Assembly: GCA_001839685.1 (NCBI GenBank)
Contig: MLAK01000827.1
Location: 76,585-140,584 of the forward strand
DNA: 64,000 bases
Reading direction: 5' to 3'
From: Tritrichomonas foetus
Taxonomy: Eukaryota; Parabasalia; Tritrichomonadida; Tritrichomonadidae
Shown here piece after piece: positions 49,195 through 57,951 of the stretch. The notes beneath the pieces were generated by a model. The model worked only from the letters and a program-made list of their open reading frames with translations. It was not told the origin of the DNA and ran no database searches. Position 1 is the stretch's first letter; the number at the start of each line of letters is the position of its first letter. The position numbers were made by a program, and so were the translations under genes.

Positions 49195-52089
49195 TTATTT
49201 TTCTGATAAAGATATAACTGTGAAACCTTCAGGTGGTTCATTAATTGATTTGCTTGAAACAGCTCCTTTATACCAGCTCTGTTTTCTGAGTATGGAAATG
49301 GCACCCAAAATTTGTTGTTTTGTTGCTTTAAAGTAAATATCCCTTCTCTTTTGAAGGATTTCTTCTGTATATCCTTCAAACTCTTTTGTTCCTTTTCTGT
49401 GAGGATCTTCTGGACTATCAAGCGATGCAAAACATTTAACAACAGCACGATCAACCATTTCATCGGTGAGTTCTTCATAGCATTGATCGAGTGATTTTGA
49501 AAAAGCTTCTAAAACCTGTGGAACGTTCGGATCACGGTAAGAAACGAATGAAAAGTAGCCATCATGAGCACTGTTTCTTGCCCATGCGCCATAAGCTCCG
49601 ATTTTGACACGAACCATTTGATGAATAAATTCATTGGATAAAATTTCACTTGCAATTGTGAAAATTGGTGATAAATCATCATTAAATGATACACTTTTAC
49701 ATGTAGATACCGTAAAGTTTGTGCTTGTTTCAGTATCAATGAAAATTTTATCACCAGATGCAAGGAAGGCGTCTTTATTATATACCAAAGACTTATGAAC
49801 ATTTTCATGACTGTTTAATTGGGCAACCAATTCTTTAAGAATTGGAATAGCTTTACAATCAGTTGATGTTGTATGAACAAGGCCTGTTACTTTTGATTTG
49901 AGGAAGCATTCTTTATAAACAACTTTCAGTTTTTCACAGACATCTGTCCAATCATCTTTTTTAATAAGTTCTTTAACAAACTCAACATGCTTTGGACCAT
50001 TAAAAACACTTGTTAAAGCTGCAGTATTTGAAATACATGATGTCATTAGTTTGTTCGCGAAATCGTGTCCACGAGATGTGATTGATCTTGCTGATAATGA
50101 CATATGTCTTTTAATAAGCGCTTTTATTCGTTCAGCATTATCAAGATGTGGTTCAAGAATGATCATTCTTAAAGCTTTCATCATTGGATCTATGTTTCTA
50201 TCTAAACAAGCGGTTGTAACTTTAAGCTGTGCTGAAACATCATCTGGATCATTATCATTTGATACAGAATGAATAGAAAAGTTTACTTTTTTACAATGTA
50301 ATGACATAAACAAATCAAGCTGTTCTTCATCCATATCCCCAGCACCTATCGAATCGATGACTAAACTCAAAATTGGGAAATAGTCAATCAAAGGATGGCT
50401 AAAATCAATTGAGAAACGCATATCAATGTAAGTCATTTGATTCAATGGTGCTGCATAAACAGCCACATTATCTTCAAATGATGATAAATGGAAATGAGTG
50501 ATTTTTTGAACCATATCTGATCTTTTAATTGATGGTAAACAATCTACTGGTTGTGGTTTTGCTTGTTCTTCTTTCAAAAGATTATAATTTTTAACAATTG
50601 TGTCAATTTCTTCTTGTGTTAAATTTTTCTTCTTTTCAGCAAGGGATTCAGTGACACTATTAGTTATTTTATCAAGAAATCCATCAACTGGTTTCACAAT
50701 CATAGTAAGTCTATGCGTATTCTCAAAGAAAACGCGTTTCATTAAATCTTCATAATATCTTGGATTCTTTTCCAAATTTGTATGAATTCGATTAATATAT
50801 ACATTTCCATCAAGCATTAAATGTGGGCTCACTCCATAGCATTGTGAATAAGCAATTTGATAAAAGAATGAAAGACCCATGTTTTTCTGTGTTTCGCGAG
50901 TTCTCAATTCATTTTCGTGAATGAGAGCTTGAACACGATCTTTATCAAAACCTTCTTTGTAACATGTTTCAAGGGTAGTTTGAATGAGATTGATAACTTT
51001 ATCAATATCTTCAGCACTTATTCCTTCAAAACCGAAATCCGTATGTGTGTTGTAGGTTGAATCGTTATAAGATTTCAAAAATGTCTTGACGGCATATCCT
51101 GGCTTAATGATAGCTTTGTACATAGGTGAATTGTCATCATATGTGAGTAGGTCAAAGAGAAAATCAATATCTTTAATTGCTAATGGATCTTCCCAAGAGT
51201 CTGTTAAATATGACACGATGATTCTGTTTTGTTTGGTCTTATCAGGGGTCATTGGATCATAACTTCCTTCGATTTCAACACGTTTTGGCTCGGCCCAGCG
51301 AGGTTGGTTGAATATTGATTTATCAAATTTCCATTCAACTGTTGGGAAAGGTGAAATCACTTCATCAACTTTTGCAAAAACTTCTTCAATTGGTATATTT
51401 CCATAATGGAAGAAGAGAGCATTCGATGGGTGATAATATTTTTTATGATGCTCTCGAATATCATCAATTGTTGATTGTGCAATACATTCTGGAAGTCCAC
51501 CTGATTCAAAATGCTCATACGAATCAGGAAGGAGTCTCCTGACCAATTCATGATAGCATCTTCGTGCAGGATTTGTCAGACATCCCTTCATTTCATTATA
51601 AACGACACCTCCATTAATGAGTGGCTTAGATGGATCGTTATCTTCAAATTCAACATGGAAGCACTCACTCATGAAATCAATTCCGGATAATTTTGGATGG
51701 AAACATGAATCGAGATAAACGTCAAGAATGTTGAAATAATCTTGTTTGTTGATTGTTGAGAACGGAAATGATGTGAATTGATTTGAAGTCAAGGCGTTCA
51801 TGAATGTTGAAAAGCTTCTTTTATCTAATTCGGAGAATAAATCATTGACAGGATATTTTTCGGTACCGTTTAAAACTAAATGCTCGAGCATATGTGATCG
51901 ACCTGAATCATCATATGGTGCTGTTCGAAACGTTGCGGCAAAGAAATTATGCGAATCTTCGGTTTTGAGATATACAAATTGACAGCCGTGTTTCTTGTGT
52001 TTATAAACAAGAGATGTTGTACCAAGATCTGGTAATTCATATTTAGAAACGAATTCGAAACCTGAAACTTCCTGTGGTATTTCAGACAT
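49195..52089 (-). CDS. M16C zinc metalloprotease (PreP/Cym1-like)
   Basis: The 964-residue product matches the M16C pitrilysin subfamily, which degrades presequences and other short peptides in organelles. The inverted zinc motif HMLEH is at 66-70 and the third ligand lies in GVVYNEMKG (E166), as in active members. The second half forms the inactive pair of domains, and the SYRDPN segment near the C terminus provides the usual Arg/Tyr region. Length fits the family. The frame runs nine codons upstream through TTG only, so the ATG at 52089 (MSEIPQEVSG) is taken. No obvious hydrogenosomal presequence is visible, so location (hydrogenosome or cytosol) is open. Confidence 0.95.
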   Translation of the reverse strand: MSEIPQEVSGFEFVSKYELPDLGTTSLVYKHKKHGCQFVYLKTEDSHNFFAATFRTAPYDDSGRSHMLEHLVLNGTEKYPVNDLFSELDKRSFSTFMNALTSNQFTSFPFSTINKQDYFNILDVYLDSCFHPKLSGIDFMSECFHVEFEDNDPSKPLINGGVVYNEMKGCLTNPARRCYHELVRRLLPDSYEHFESGGLPECIAQSTIDDIREHHKKYYHPSNALFFHYGNIPIEEVFAKVDEVISPFPTVEWKFDKSIFNQPRWAEPKRVEIEGSYDPMTPDKTKQNRIIVSYLTDSWEDPLAIKDIDFLFDLLTYDDNSPMYKAIIKPGYAVKTFLKSYNDSTYNTHTDFGFEGISAEDIDKVINLIQTTLETCYKEGFDKDRVQALIHENELRTRETQKNMGLSFFYQIAYSQCYGVSPHLMLDGNVYINRIHTNLEKNPRYYEDLMKRVFFENTHRLTMIVKPVDGFLDKITNSVTESLAEKKKNLTQEEIDTIVKNYNLLKEEQAKPQPVDCLPSIKRSDMVQKITHFHLSSFEDNVAVYAAPLNQMTYIDMRFSIDFSHPLIDYFPILSLVIDSIGAGDMDEEQLDLFMSLHCKKVNFSIHSVSNDNDPDDVSAQLKVTTACLDRNIDPMMKALRMIILEPHLDNAERIKALIKRHMSLSARSITSRGHDFANKLMTSCISNTAALTSVFNGPKHVEFVKELIKKDDWTDVCEKLKVVYKECFLKSKVTGLVHTTSTDCKAIPILKELVAQLNSHENVHKSLVYNKDAFLASGDKIFIDTETSTNFTVSTCKSVSFNDDLSPIFTIASEILSNEFIHQMVRVKIGAYGAWARNSAHDGYFSFVSYRDPNVPQVLEAFSKSLDQCYEELTDEMVDRAVVKCFASLDSPEDPHRKGTKEFEGYTEEILQKRRDIYFKATKQQILGAISILRKQSWYKGAVSSKSINEPPEGFTVISLSEK

Positions 52090-52795
52090 TTTTTTAGATC
52101 GAAATAAACCATTCAATATTGTGAAGCAATTACAATCATATTTGAATTTTCTTGAAGGAATAATCAGAAAACTCCCCTGTGATAATTCATAACTTAAATG
52201 GTTGATGTAACAGTATTTGTATAGTTTACATCACTTTTTCAAAGGTTAATCTGATGTTGAGAATCGGCCAATTTAAAAATCACCTTTTTTGCACATTGAA
52301 ATAATTTCGTCAATTATTGATGAGATTTATTGGTTTTTGAAAAAAGTTTACAATACTTTTGTACTGGAAATAACTTTTTCTAAGCAGAATTAACGATACA
52401 GCAATAGAAAAGTATCACACTGGGAAATGGTTTTTCATATCCAAATTAAATATCATCAATGTTTCTAGTCACTAAAGTTATTTTTTTATAATTGCCTGAT
52501 TATTATCTCCGAACTAGATATTTCGATATTTTTCCTATTCAGGTATTTATTTCATTGGTTGAAAATCATGAATACTTGAATATCTTCAATCAACAACTAT
52601 CAATAAAATAGATAAATTAGCGATTCTTTTCAAATATTCTAACATATTATTTTCTTTGCTTAAATGGTCATTGATTAGCTAATCCTCATTGAGAGGATCG
52701 TTCCTGCTGATATGAGGAATCATAAAAGCTGTTACAAGAATAAAGAAATAAATTCGAATACATATTTTATTACGTACATCTATTTTATTCAAATA
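52090..52795. other. Intergenic region
   Basis: Between two minus-strand genes; AT-rich, no gene seen. Confidence 0.5.
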
Positions 52796-54598
52796 TTACC
52801 ATTGAATCGATATAACGTTCGATTCAACGAAAAACGCATGGCAATGTGGACATTTATGATTTCCATTTCTCCACAAAATTTCAATACACTTTCGACAAAA
52901 AGTATGACCGCATTTTGTAATTATAACATCTCTTTGTCTATCTTTACAAATTGGACATAAAACTTTTTCATTTAAGCTAGTTTGAGATTTTGAAGTATTT
53001 CTATTTTCCACTTTTTGGAGCAAGTCTATTCTTTTTCTCTTTTCAATAATCTCTTCTTTCAAATCGGAAAGATTTTTTTGTGAATCTTCAACATTTTTCT
53101 TTAATTTTTCATTTTCTATTTGTTGGAAGTGAAGTTTTTGCTCGACCCATTCTTTTTTAGGCTCCTTTCCAAAGTATTTTGTTAGTAAATCTTCAAAAAA
53201 TGAAGGAATTAAAGGATTTTTTATATTCAAATCGGAAATTTTTTCTTTGAATTCATTTAAAGTCTGTTGTAGAAGGTCAGCGATTTCTTTTTTATCTTCA
53301 ACAATCTCTCTTTCCATCTGTTCTGTTAAATTTATTAATTTTTCTCTTTTTTGGTTGATTTCTTCTGAAAGTGGATGAACTTTTTTGGCTTGCCACTGGG
53401 AAATTTTTTCTTTGATTTCTTTTTCTTTAATGTCAAGTTGTGAAATTTCATCAGAAACTAGATCATATGCATTTGTGTAATATTCTAGGGCTGTTTCAAA
53501 AAGTGTAGAAAGTTCCTCATATTTTTCACCGCTTTGAAGTTCGTTTAACTTCTTGAATGTATCGTAATCACTTTTAGTATACTTTATAGCTTCATATTCA
53601 TCGATACTCGATTTAAAGGCATCAGAGCTACGTATAATATTATGAAAAAGAGATAGTCTGTGTTTTGCATCATAAAAATTAATTTTATTTTTATGTTCGG
53701 CTTCAAATTGCGGAAGCGAATATAAACATTTTGTACATTCTCCCAATTTGGAAATGATTGAGAGAACTCCAGAAATCGCTTTTTGAAGAGTTGAAATTTC
53801 TGATCGAACATAATTAATTGAATAGGATATTGAATTGTTAAATTCATGAAAAACCGGTGATTCGCGAATAACATCAAAAGGTGGAAATAAGGTGAAATCT
53901 TGAACAAGTAAATTTGTGACCTGAAATTCGCTTCGTAGATTTAATAATTCTTTATAAGTTTTATTTAAGTCGCTGTTGATCGTTTTGAGAGATCTCCGAA
54001 GTGCGTGATGGCGGTTATTCATTTTCTCTTGGATTTGCCAAAGCGAAAATTTCGTCGGATGATAAGTCGAGTCAAAATGTGGTGATGAAAGATTTAATGA
54101 ATCAGAAACGTCGATTTTTTTCTGTGAATTTCTGTGAGAACGATCAGACTGTGTAATTCGAAAAAGTGGAAGTGGTATGAAATTGTTTCTGTAAGTTGTG
54201 CATTTCATATTGCGATAATAAATAATTTGATCAAAAAGCAAATGGACGTCTTGAAGATCTGTAAAATCATCTTCGCTTGCAATTTTGGCGGTTATTTGGA
54301 AGATAATTTTTCGAATTTGACTTGAAAGTTTTATCAATCGGATTGTTTCCTCTGTCGTTGAAAATTGAGGATTTTTGGTCGATATTTTTGCAATTTTAGT
54401 TGGCGAGTGATTTAAGTGCTTCAATCGAACAAGATTTACGCTGAAGCTGTGTGCAAAATTTTGTTGATATGCGACCAGATAACCGAGATCATTGATGATA
54501 ACCGATTCTATACGACGTTGCTCTTCGAGTCTTTTCATTCTTTCGGTGAGAGATGGATTGTTCGCGAGAAATTGCTTCATCCACTTCTCTTCCAACAT
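52796..54598 (-). CDS. Coiled-coil RING E3 ligase, Bre1-like
   Basis: The 600-residue product has long helical and coiled-coil regions (strongest from about residue 345 to 535) and a C-terminal C3HC4 RING finger at about 548-600: CPICKDRQRDVIITKCGHTF, then CRKC and CPHC. A RING at the extreme C terminus after coiled coil, with a KC-x-H-x-F-C pattern and a CP-x-C-x-x-x-F ending, is the layout of Bre1/RNF20/RNF40, which ubiquitinate histone H2B. Other coiled-coil RING proteins remain possible. The upstream frame uses TTG; I start at the ATG at 54598. An AAACGGT motif lies 17 bases upstream. It is divergent from the beta-helix gene. Confidence 0.88.
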   Translation of the reverse strand: MLEEKWMKQFLANNPSLTERMKRLEEQRRIESVIINDLGYLVAYQQNFAHSFSVNLVRLKHLNHSPTKIAKISTKNPQFSTTEETIRLIKLSSQIRKIIFQITAKIASEDDFTDLQDVHLLFDQIIYYRNMKCTTYRNNFIPLPLFRITQSDRSHRNSQKKIDVSDSLNLSSPHFDSTYHPTKFSLWQIQEKMNNRHHALRRSLKTINSDLNKTYKELLNLRSEFQVTNLLVQDFTLFPPFDVIRESPVFHEFNNSISYSINYVRSEISTLQKAISGVLSIISKLGECTKCLYSLPQFEAEHKNKINFYDAKHRLSLFHNIIRSSDAFKSSIDEYEAIKYTKSDYDTFKKLNELQSGEKYEELSTLFETALEYYTNAYDLVSDEISQLDIKEKEIKEKISQWQAKKVHPLSEEINQKREKLINLTEQMEREIVEDKKEIADLLQQTLNEFKEKISDLNIKNPLIPSFFEDLLTKYFGKEPKKEWVEQKLHFQQIENEKLKKNVEDSQKNLSDLKEEIIEKRKRIDLLQKVENRNTSKSQTSLNEKVLCPICKDRQRDVIITKCGHTFCRKCIEILWRNGNHKCPHCHAFFVESNVISIQW

Positions 54599-55024
54599 CG
54601 TTTCACTCTCCAAAACCGTTTATCAATTCAAAATCTTAAGATTTTTAAATTTTCGTCTGTGATTTTGGAACTTTTAATATCAATAAATACTTTACACAGT
54701 TATAATAGTTATTAACAATCGAATGGTTCCAATATTAATTAAGTAGATAACGAGAAATAATTAATATGAAAAAAAATTAACATTTATTCAAATCTCTATC
54801 GTTGTATTTTAAAAAATATTATTTGCTCCAATCCAACTTTTAAAAATAAGTTTATACTTAATATCAATATTCATAATTTAATTTTATATACTTAATATCA
54901 ATATAAATACTGTATATCCACTGATTGTAAAGTTAAATATGTGATTTTATTTTCAATGTTTTAGAAATTTAAAGCGAAATATCATCACAAAAATTTTGAT
55001 GTTTGACAATATTTCAATTTTAAA
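54599..55024. other. Divergent intergenic region
   Basis: Shared 5' region of the RING and beta-helix genes. It is AT-rich with repeated CTTAATATCAATAT blocks near 54855-54905. Confidence 0.5.
54615..54621 (-). promoter_or_regulatory. AAACGGT motif upstream of the RING gene
   Basis: AAACGGT on the minus strand, 17 bases before the RING start codon; matches the Myb-type motif seen at other genes. Confidence 0.3.
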
Positions 55025-56032
55025 ATGTATCTTTTCTTCACTTTTACTTTGATATGTTCATCAGAGCCAGAAACAACAAGATTCACTTCACTTAGTTCAC
55101 ATACAATTCGCCCAAAAAAGAACTTATTTACCAACATGAATACAATTCCACATTATGTCAAAATAATGAATATTCTCTACAAAAATTTGATTGAGCCACA
55201 TGAAGGTGGTGCATTTTTAATTAATGATCCATCTTTAAATTTGCAATTAAGTCATGTCACATTTTATAATTGCATGGCAAGTCAATGTGGCGCTGGTTAT
55301 TTTCAAGGGAAAGATGCATTTTTAACACAAATATGTGGTTCTAATTGTAGAGCTGGAAGTTGTCAATTTCTGTATATTACCAATTCTGATGCTATATATA
55401 CGACTCAACTTAATGAATCCTCTGTTTTTCGATGTTGTCCAAATGAAACAAGGGTGTGTAATTTTGGAGGTATTTATGGCTCTTATGGTTCTCAACTTTT
55501 AAGTAATGTTAACATGACACAAAATGGTATGCATGGTGGACCAACTTGTTTCTTTTTTCAATCTAATCATATTTTGGTTCAGTTCTCGACAATTATTTCA
55601 TGCTATGGGGAAATGCATGGATTTGTCTATCCAAGTGATGAAGTAAATAATAACAAAACAGCCGAATATAATCATATCAACTTATGTAATAATACATATT
55701 ATAAATATCAATCCAATTCAATGCTTCATGCGCAACTAATTGATTTATTAATTCAAGATTCAATGTTTAAGGCTAATAATTGGAGATACTTTTTCCGGTA
55801 TAAGTGTATAATTTCTCTCCGTGGATGTGTTTTCGATAGAAATGAAGAAGGAATTACTTGTAGTGGTCTTGACACAGGTGATGCTCAATTCGGTGTTGAA
55901 AATTTTGCAACTTATGATTTTCATCATTATAGTATTGAATTATGTGAAGTTGTTGACATTCCTGAACCTCCATCAACCTCGTTTTTCGAAAATCTTGTTC
56001 AAACTATGCAAAATATTTTTAAATCTATCTAA
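55025..56032 (+). CDS. Secreted beta-helix-like protein
   Basis: The 335-residue product has a signal peptide (MYLFFTFTLICSSEPE) and a body of short beta-strand-like segments with GGAFLI, NCMASQCGAGYFQG and NGMHGGPTCFFF elements, about a dozen Cys and several NxS/T sites. This resembles the right-handed beta-helix/Pmp-like surface proteins that are abundant in trichomonads. Unlike those it has no C-terminal membrane helix, so it would be secreted or lipid/partner-tethered, or it is a truncated copy. The C-terminal 35 residues are Pro- and Phe-containing and separate. Family membership is inferred from pattern. Confidence 0.8.
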   Translation: MYLFFTFTLICSSEPETTRFTSLSSHTIRPKKNLFTNMNTIPHYVKIMNILYKNLIEPHEGGAFLINDPSLNLQLSHVTFYNCMASQCGAGYFQGKDAFLTQICGSNCRAGSCQFLYITNSDAIYTTQLNESSVFRCCPNETRVCNFGGIYGSYGSQLLSNVNMTQNGMHGGPTCFFFQSNHILVQFSTIISCYGEMHGFVYPSDEVNNNKTAEYNHINLCNNTYYKYQSNSMLHAQLIDLLIQDSMFKANNWRYFFRYKCIISLRGCVFDRNEEGITCSGLDTGDAQFGVENFATYDFHHYSIELCEVVDIPEPPSTSFFENLVQTMQNIFKSI

Positions 56033-56185
56033 AATAATTCCATGAAATTATTATGTAAAAATCGGATATTATTTGATATTACTTTCGTGTAATTAGTTAA
56101 ATAACCTTTATGAATTCAAAAGAAAGAGAAAAAATGGAATTTACTTCTTTTTTTAAATAACAACATGATTTTTTTTTCTTTTCAA

Positions 56186-57664
56186 TTATTTGTCAGTTTC
56201 ACTACCAGCATGTGGCTTATAAGGTGGCATATCAATTTGTGGTCCAAAAGTGATAAACTTTTCATAAAATGCGATTAATGTTTGCTGGTGAAACTTTTTC
56301 ATATCAATATGTGAAACTCTTTCAGGATATTCATAACCTTGAAAACGAACAGTGAATACTAAGTCATTTCGTAAATTCCGATCAACTCCATAAATTTCAT
56401 CAATTGGAGTATTTATTGGATGTGTCTGATTTTGTTTCGCAACTGGTGCAGCTGTATTAACAATAGGTTTTTCACTGATTGTTGAATTTGAAGTGGATAA
56501 ATTTACAATTTGTTGAATTCTTCTTACATCTGTATTGCTTTCATTTGAAAACTCCTTTTTTTCATTTTCATTTTCAGTCTTAGCTTTTGGTGCTACATCA
56601 TTGTTATTTTCATGGTTAATTTCACTATTTGTATTATTTTGAACTTCGCTTTGAGTTTCTTTTTTGATGTGTTCATTTTGACCACTATTTTGACCAATTG
56701 GCGCAATGTCTCTTTCATTTGAGTGCTGAAGAGAAAGCGAAATTTCTGGTTGAATAGCTGGTTGAGGAAGTGGCTGAACATTTATTGGAACAAGTTGCTG
56801 AACAACTATTGGAGCAGGTGGCTGGGAATTGTCTCGAACTTGAACAGGTATTTCATTTTGAATAGAAATTTGAGGAACTGTGTTTGAATTTTGAGTTTGT
56901 TGTTGATCTTGTATTTGTTGTAGATTTTGAGTTTGTTGTTGATTTTGAATTTGTTGTTGATTTTGAATTTGTTGTTGATNNNNNNNNNNNNNNNNNNNNN
57001 NNNNNNNNNNNNNNNNNNNNNNNNNNNNNNNNNNNNNNNNNNNNNNNNNNNNNNNNNNNNNNNNNNNNNNNNNNNNNNNNNNNNNNNNNNNNNNNNNNNN
57101 NNNNNNNNNNNNNNNNNNTTGAATTTGTTGTTGATCTTGAATTTGTTGTTGATTTTGAATTTGTTGTTGATCTTGAGTTTGTTGTTGATGGATTGATTCA
57201 TTTTGTGTTATATTGATAATTGATTCTGTTTTTGGCTGAATAGTTGGTTCTGAAATGGTTTCAGTCATGTTTTCACTTTTCACTTCATAATTTTTTATTT
57301 CTGGTTGAGTTAAAACAAAATTTGGTGGATTTTTAAGAGTTTGAAATTCCAATTTAATAGATGGATATGTTTCATTACTATTTTTTATTGGTATTTGTGA
57401 CAATGTTTGTGCTTGAATATTATTTTTCATATCCAAATTATTTATTGAATTTTTTTCTTCGCTATTCACTGTATTCACTGGAATTTCATTTTGTTGCAGA
57501 TTTTCTTGTGTTTTTGGAATTTCTGTGTGATTGGTCAAATTCGGAAAATTATTTGTGGCTTGTTGTGGAATATCATTCAATTGAACTGGTTGAATATTTG
57601 AGACATTATCATTTTGTTGGGTTATTTCGGAATTTAATTGATTAGGTTCGGCTAAAGTGCTCAT
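56186..57664 (-). CDS. Gln/Asn-rich protein with C-terminal chromoshadow-like domain
   Basis: A 492-codon frame counting the assembly gap. The N-terminal part is low-complexity, rich in Gln, Asn, Ile and Pro. Its centre is a hexapeptide repeat (Q-I-Q-N/D-Q-Q, 18 bp) interrupted by 139 N at 56980-57118. The final 75 residues are ordered: NDLVFTVRFQGYEYPERV and then QQTLIAFYEKFITF. This fits a chromoshadow domain, whose end pattern in HP1 is similar (a VI-x-FYE-x-x-L/I-T-type helix). Chromoshadow domains dimerise and recruit partners to chromatin. No chromodomain is visible at the N terminus. Frame is kept across the gap, but the gap length does not fit whole repeat units. An AAACGGT motif lies about 70 bases upstream. 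Confidence 0.75.
   Translation of the reverse strand: MSTLAEPNQLNSEITQQNDNVSNIQPVQLNDIPQQATNNFPNLTNHTEIPKTQENLQQNEIPVNTVNSEEKNSINNLDMKNNIQAQTLSQIPIKNSNETYPSIKLEFQTLKNPPNFVLTQPEIKNYEVKSENMTETISEPTIQPKTESIINITQNESIHQQQTQDQQQIQNQQQIQDQQQIQXXXXXXXXXXXXXXXXXXXXXXXXXXXXXXXXXXXXXXXXXXXXXXXQQQIQNQQQIQNQQQTQNLQQIQDQQQTQNSNTVPQISIQNEIPVQVRDNSQPPAPIVVQQLVPINVQPLPQPAIQPEISLSLQHSNERDIAPIGQNSGQNEHIKKETQSEVQNNTNSEINHENNNDVAPKAKTENENEKKEFSNESNTDVRRIQQIVNLSTSNSTISEKPIVNTAAPVAKQNQTHPINTPIDEIYGVDRNLRNDLVFTVRFQGYEYPERVSHIDMKKFHQQTLIAFYEKFITFGPQIDMPPYKPHAGSETDK
56890..57190. repeat. 18-bp tandem repeat, contains assembly gap
   Basis: Repeats of the type GTTGTTGATTTTGAATTT (plus strand), encoding a Gln-rich hexapeptide. 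The middle is 139 N (56980-57118). True copy number is unknown. Confidence 0.85.
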
Positions 57665-57732
57665 AGCCAATTTCGTTTTTCAATTCTGAGAAACTGCCAC
57701 TTTACACCATGAACAAAATTTGTGTGCATTTC

Positions 57733-57739
57733 ACCGTTT
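57733..57739 (-). promoter_or_regulatory. AAACGGT motif upstream of the chromoshadow gene
   Basis: AAACGGT on the minus strand, about 70 bases before the start codon. Confidence 0.25.
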
Positions 57740-57951
57740 ATTATCATTTGTTGGTTAATAAATATTTTGTTAACTGCAATATATATTATTTTTGTTGAGT
57801 ATCTCTGATTCATGTGAAATTTCACAGATGAAAATTATATTTACTTGTACAAAGAATAATATAAATTTAAAATAATTATTTCTTTAAAAAACACATGAGT
57901 ATCTATAATTTTTAGAATAAAATATACAAATCGACACTGGTAATTGTGTCT

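Noticed and set aside
56884..57216. Plus-strand frames reading through the N gap
   Set aside because: Antisense translation of the Gln repeat (EFVVD-type repeats); the minus strand carries the folded C-terminal domain.
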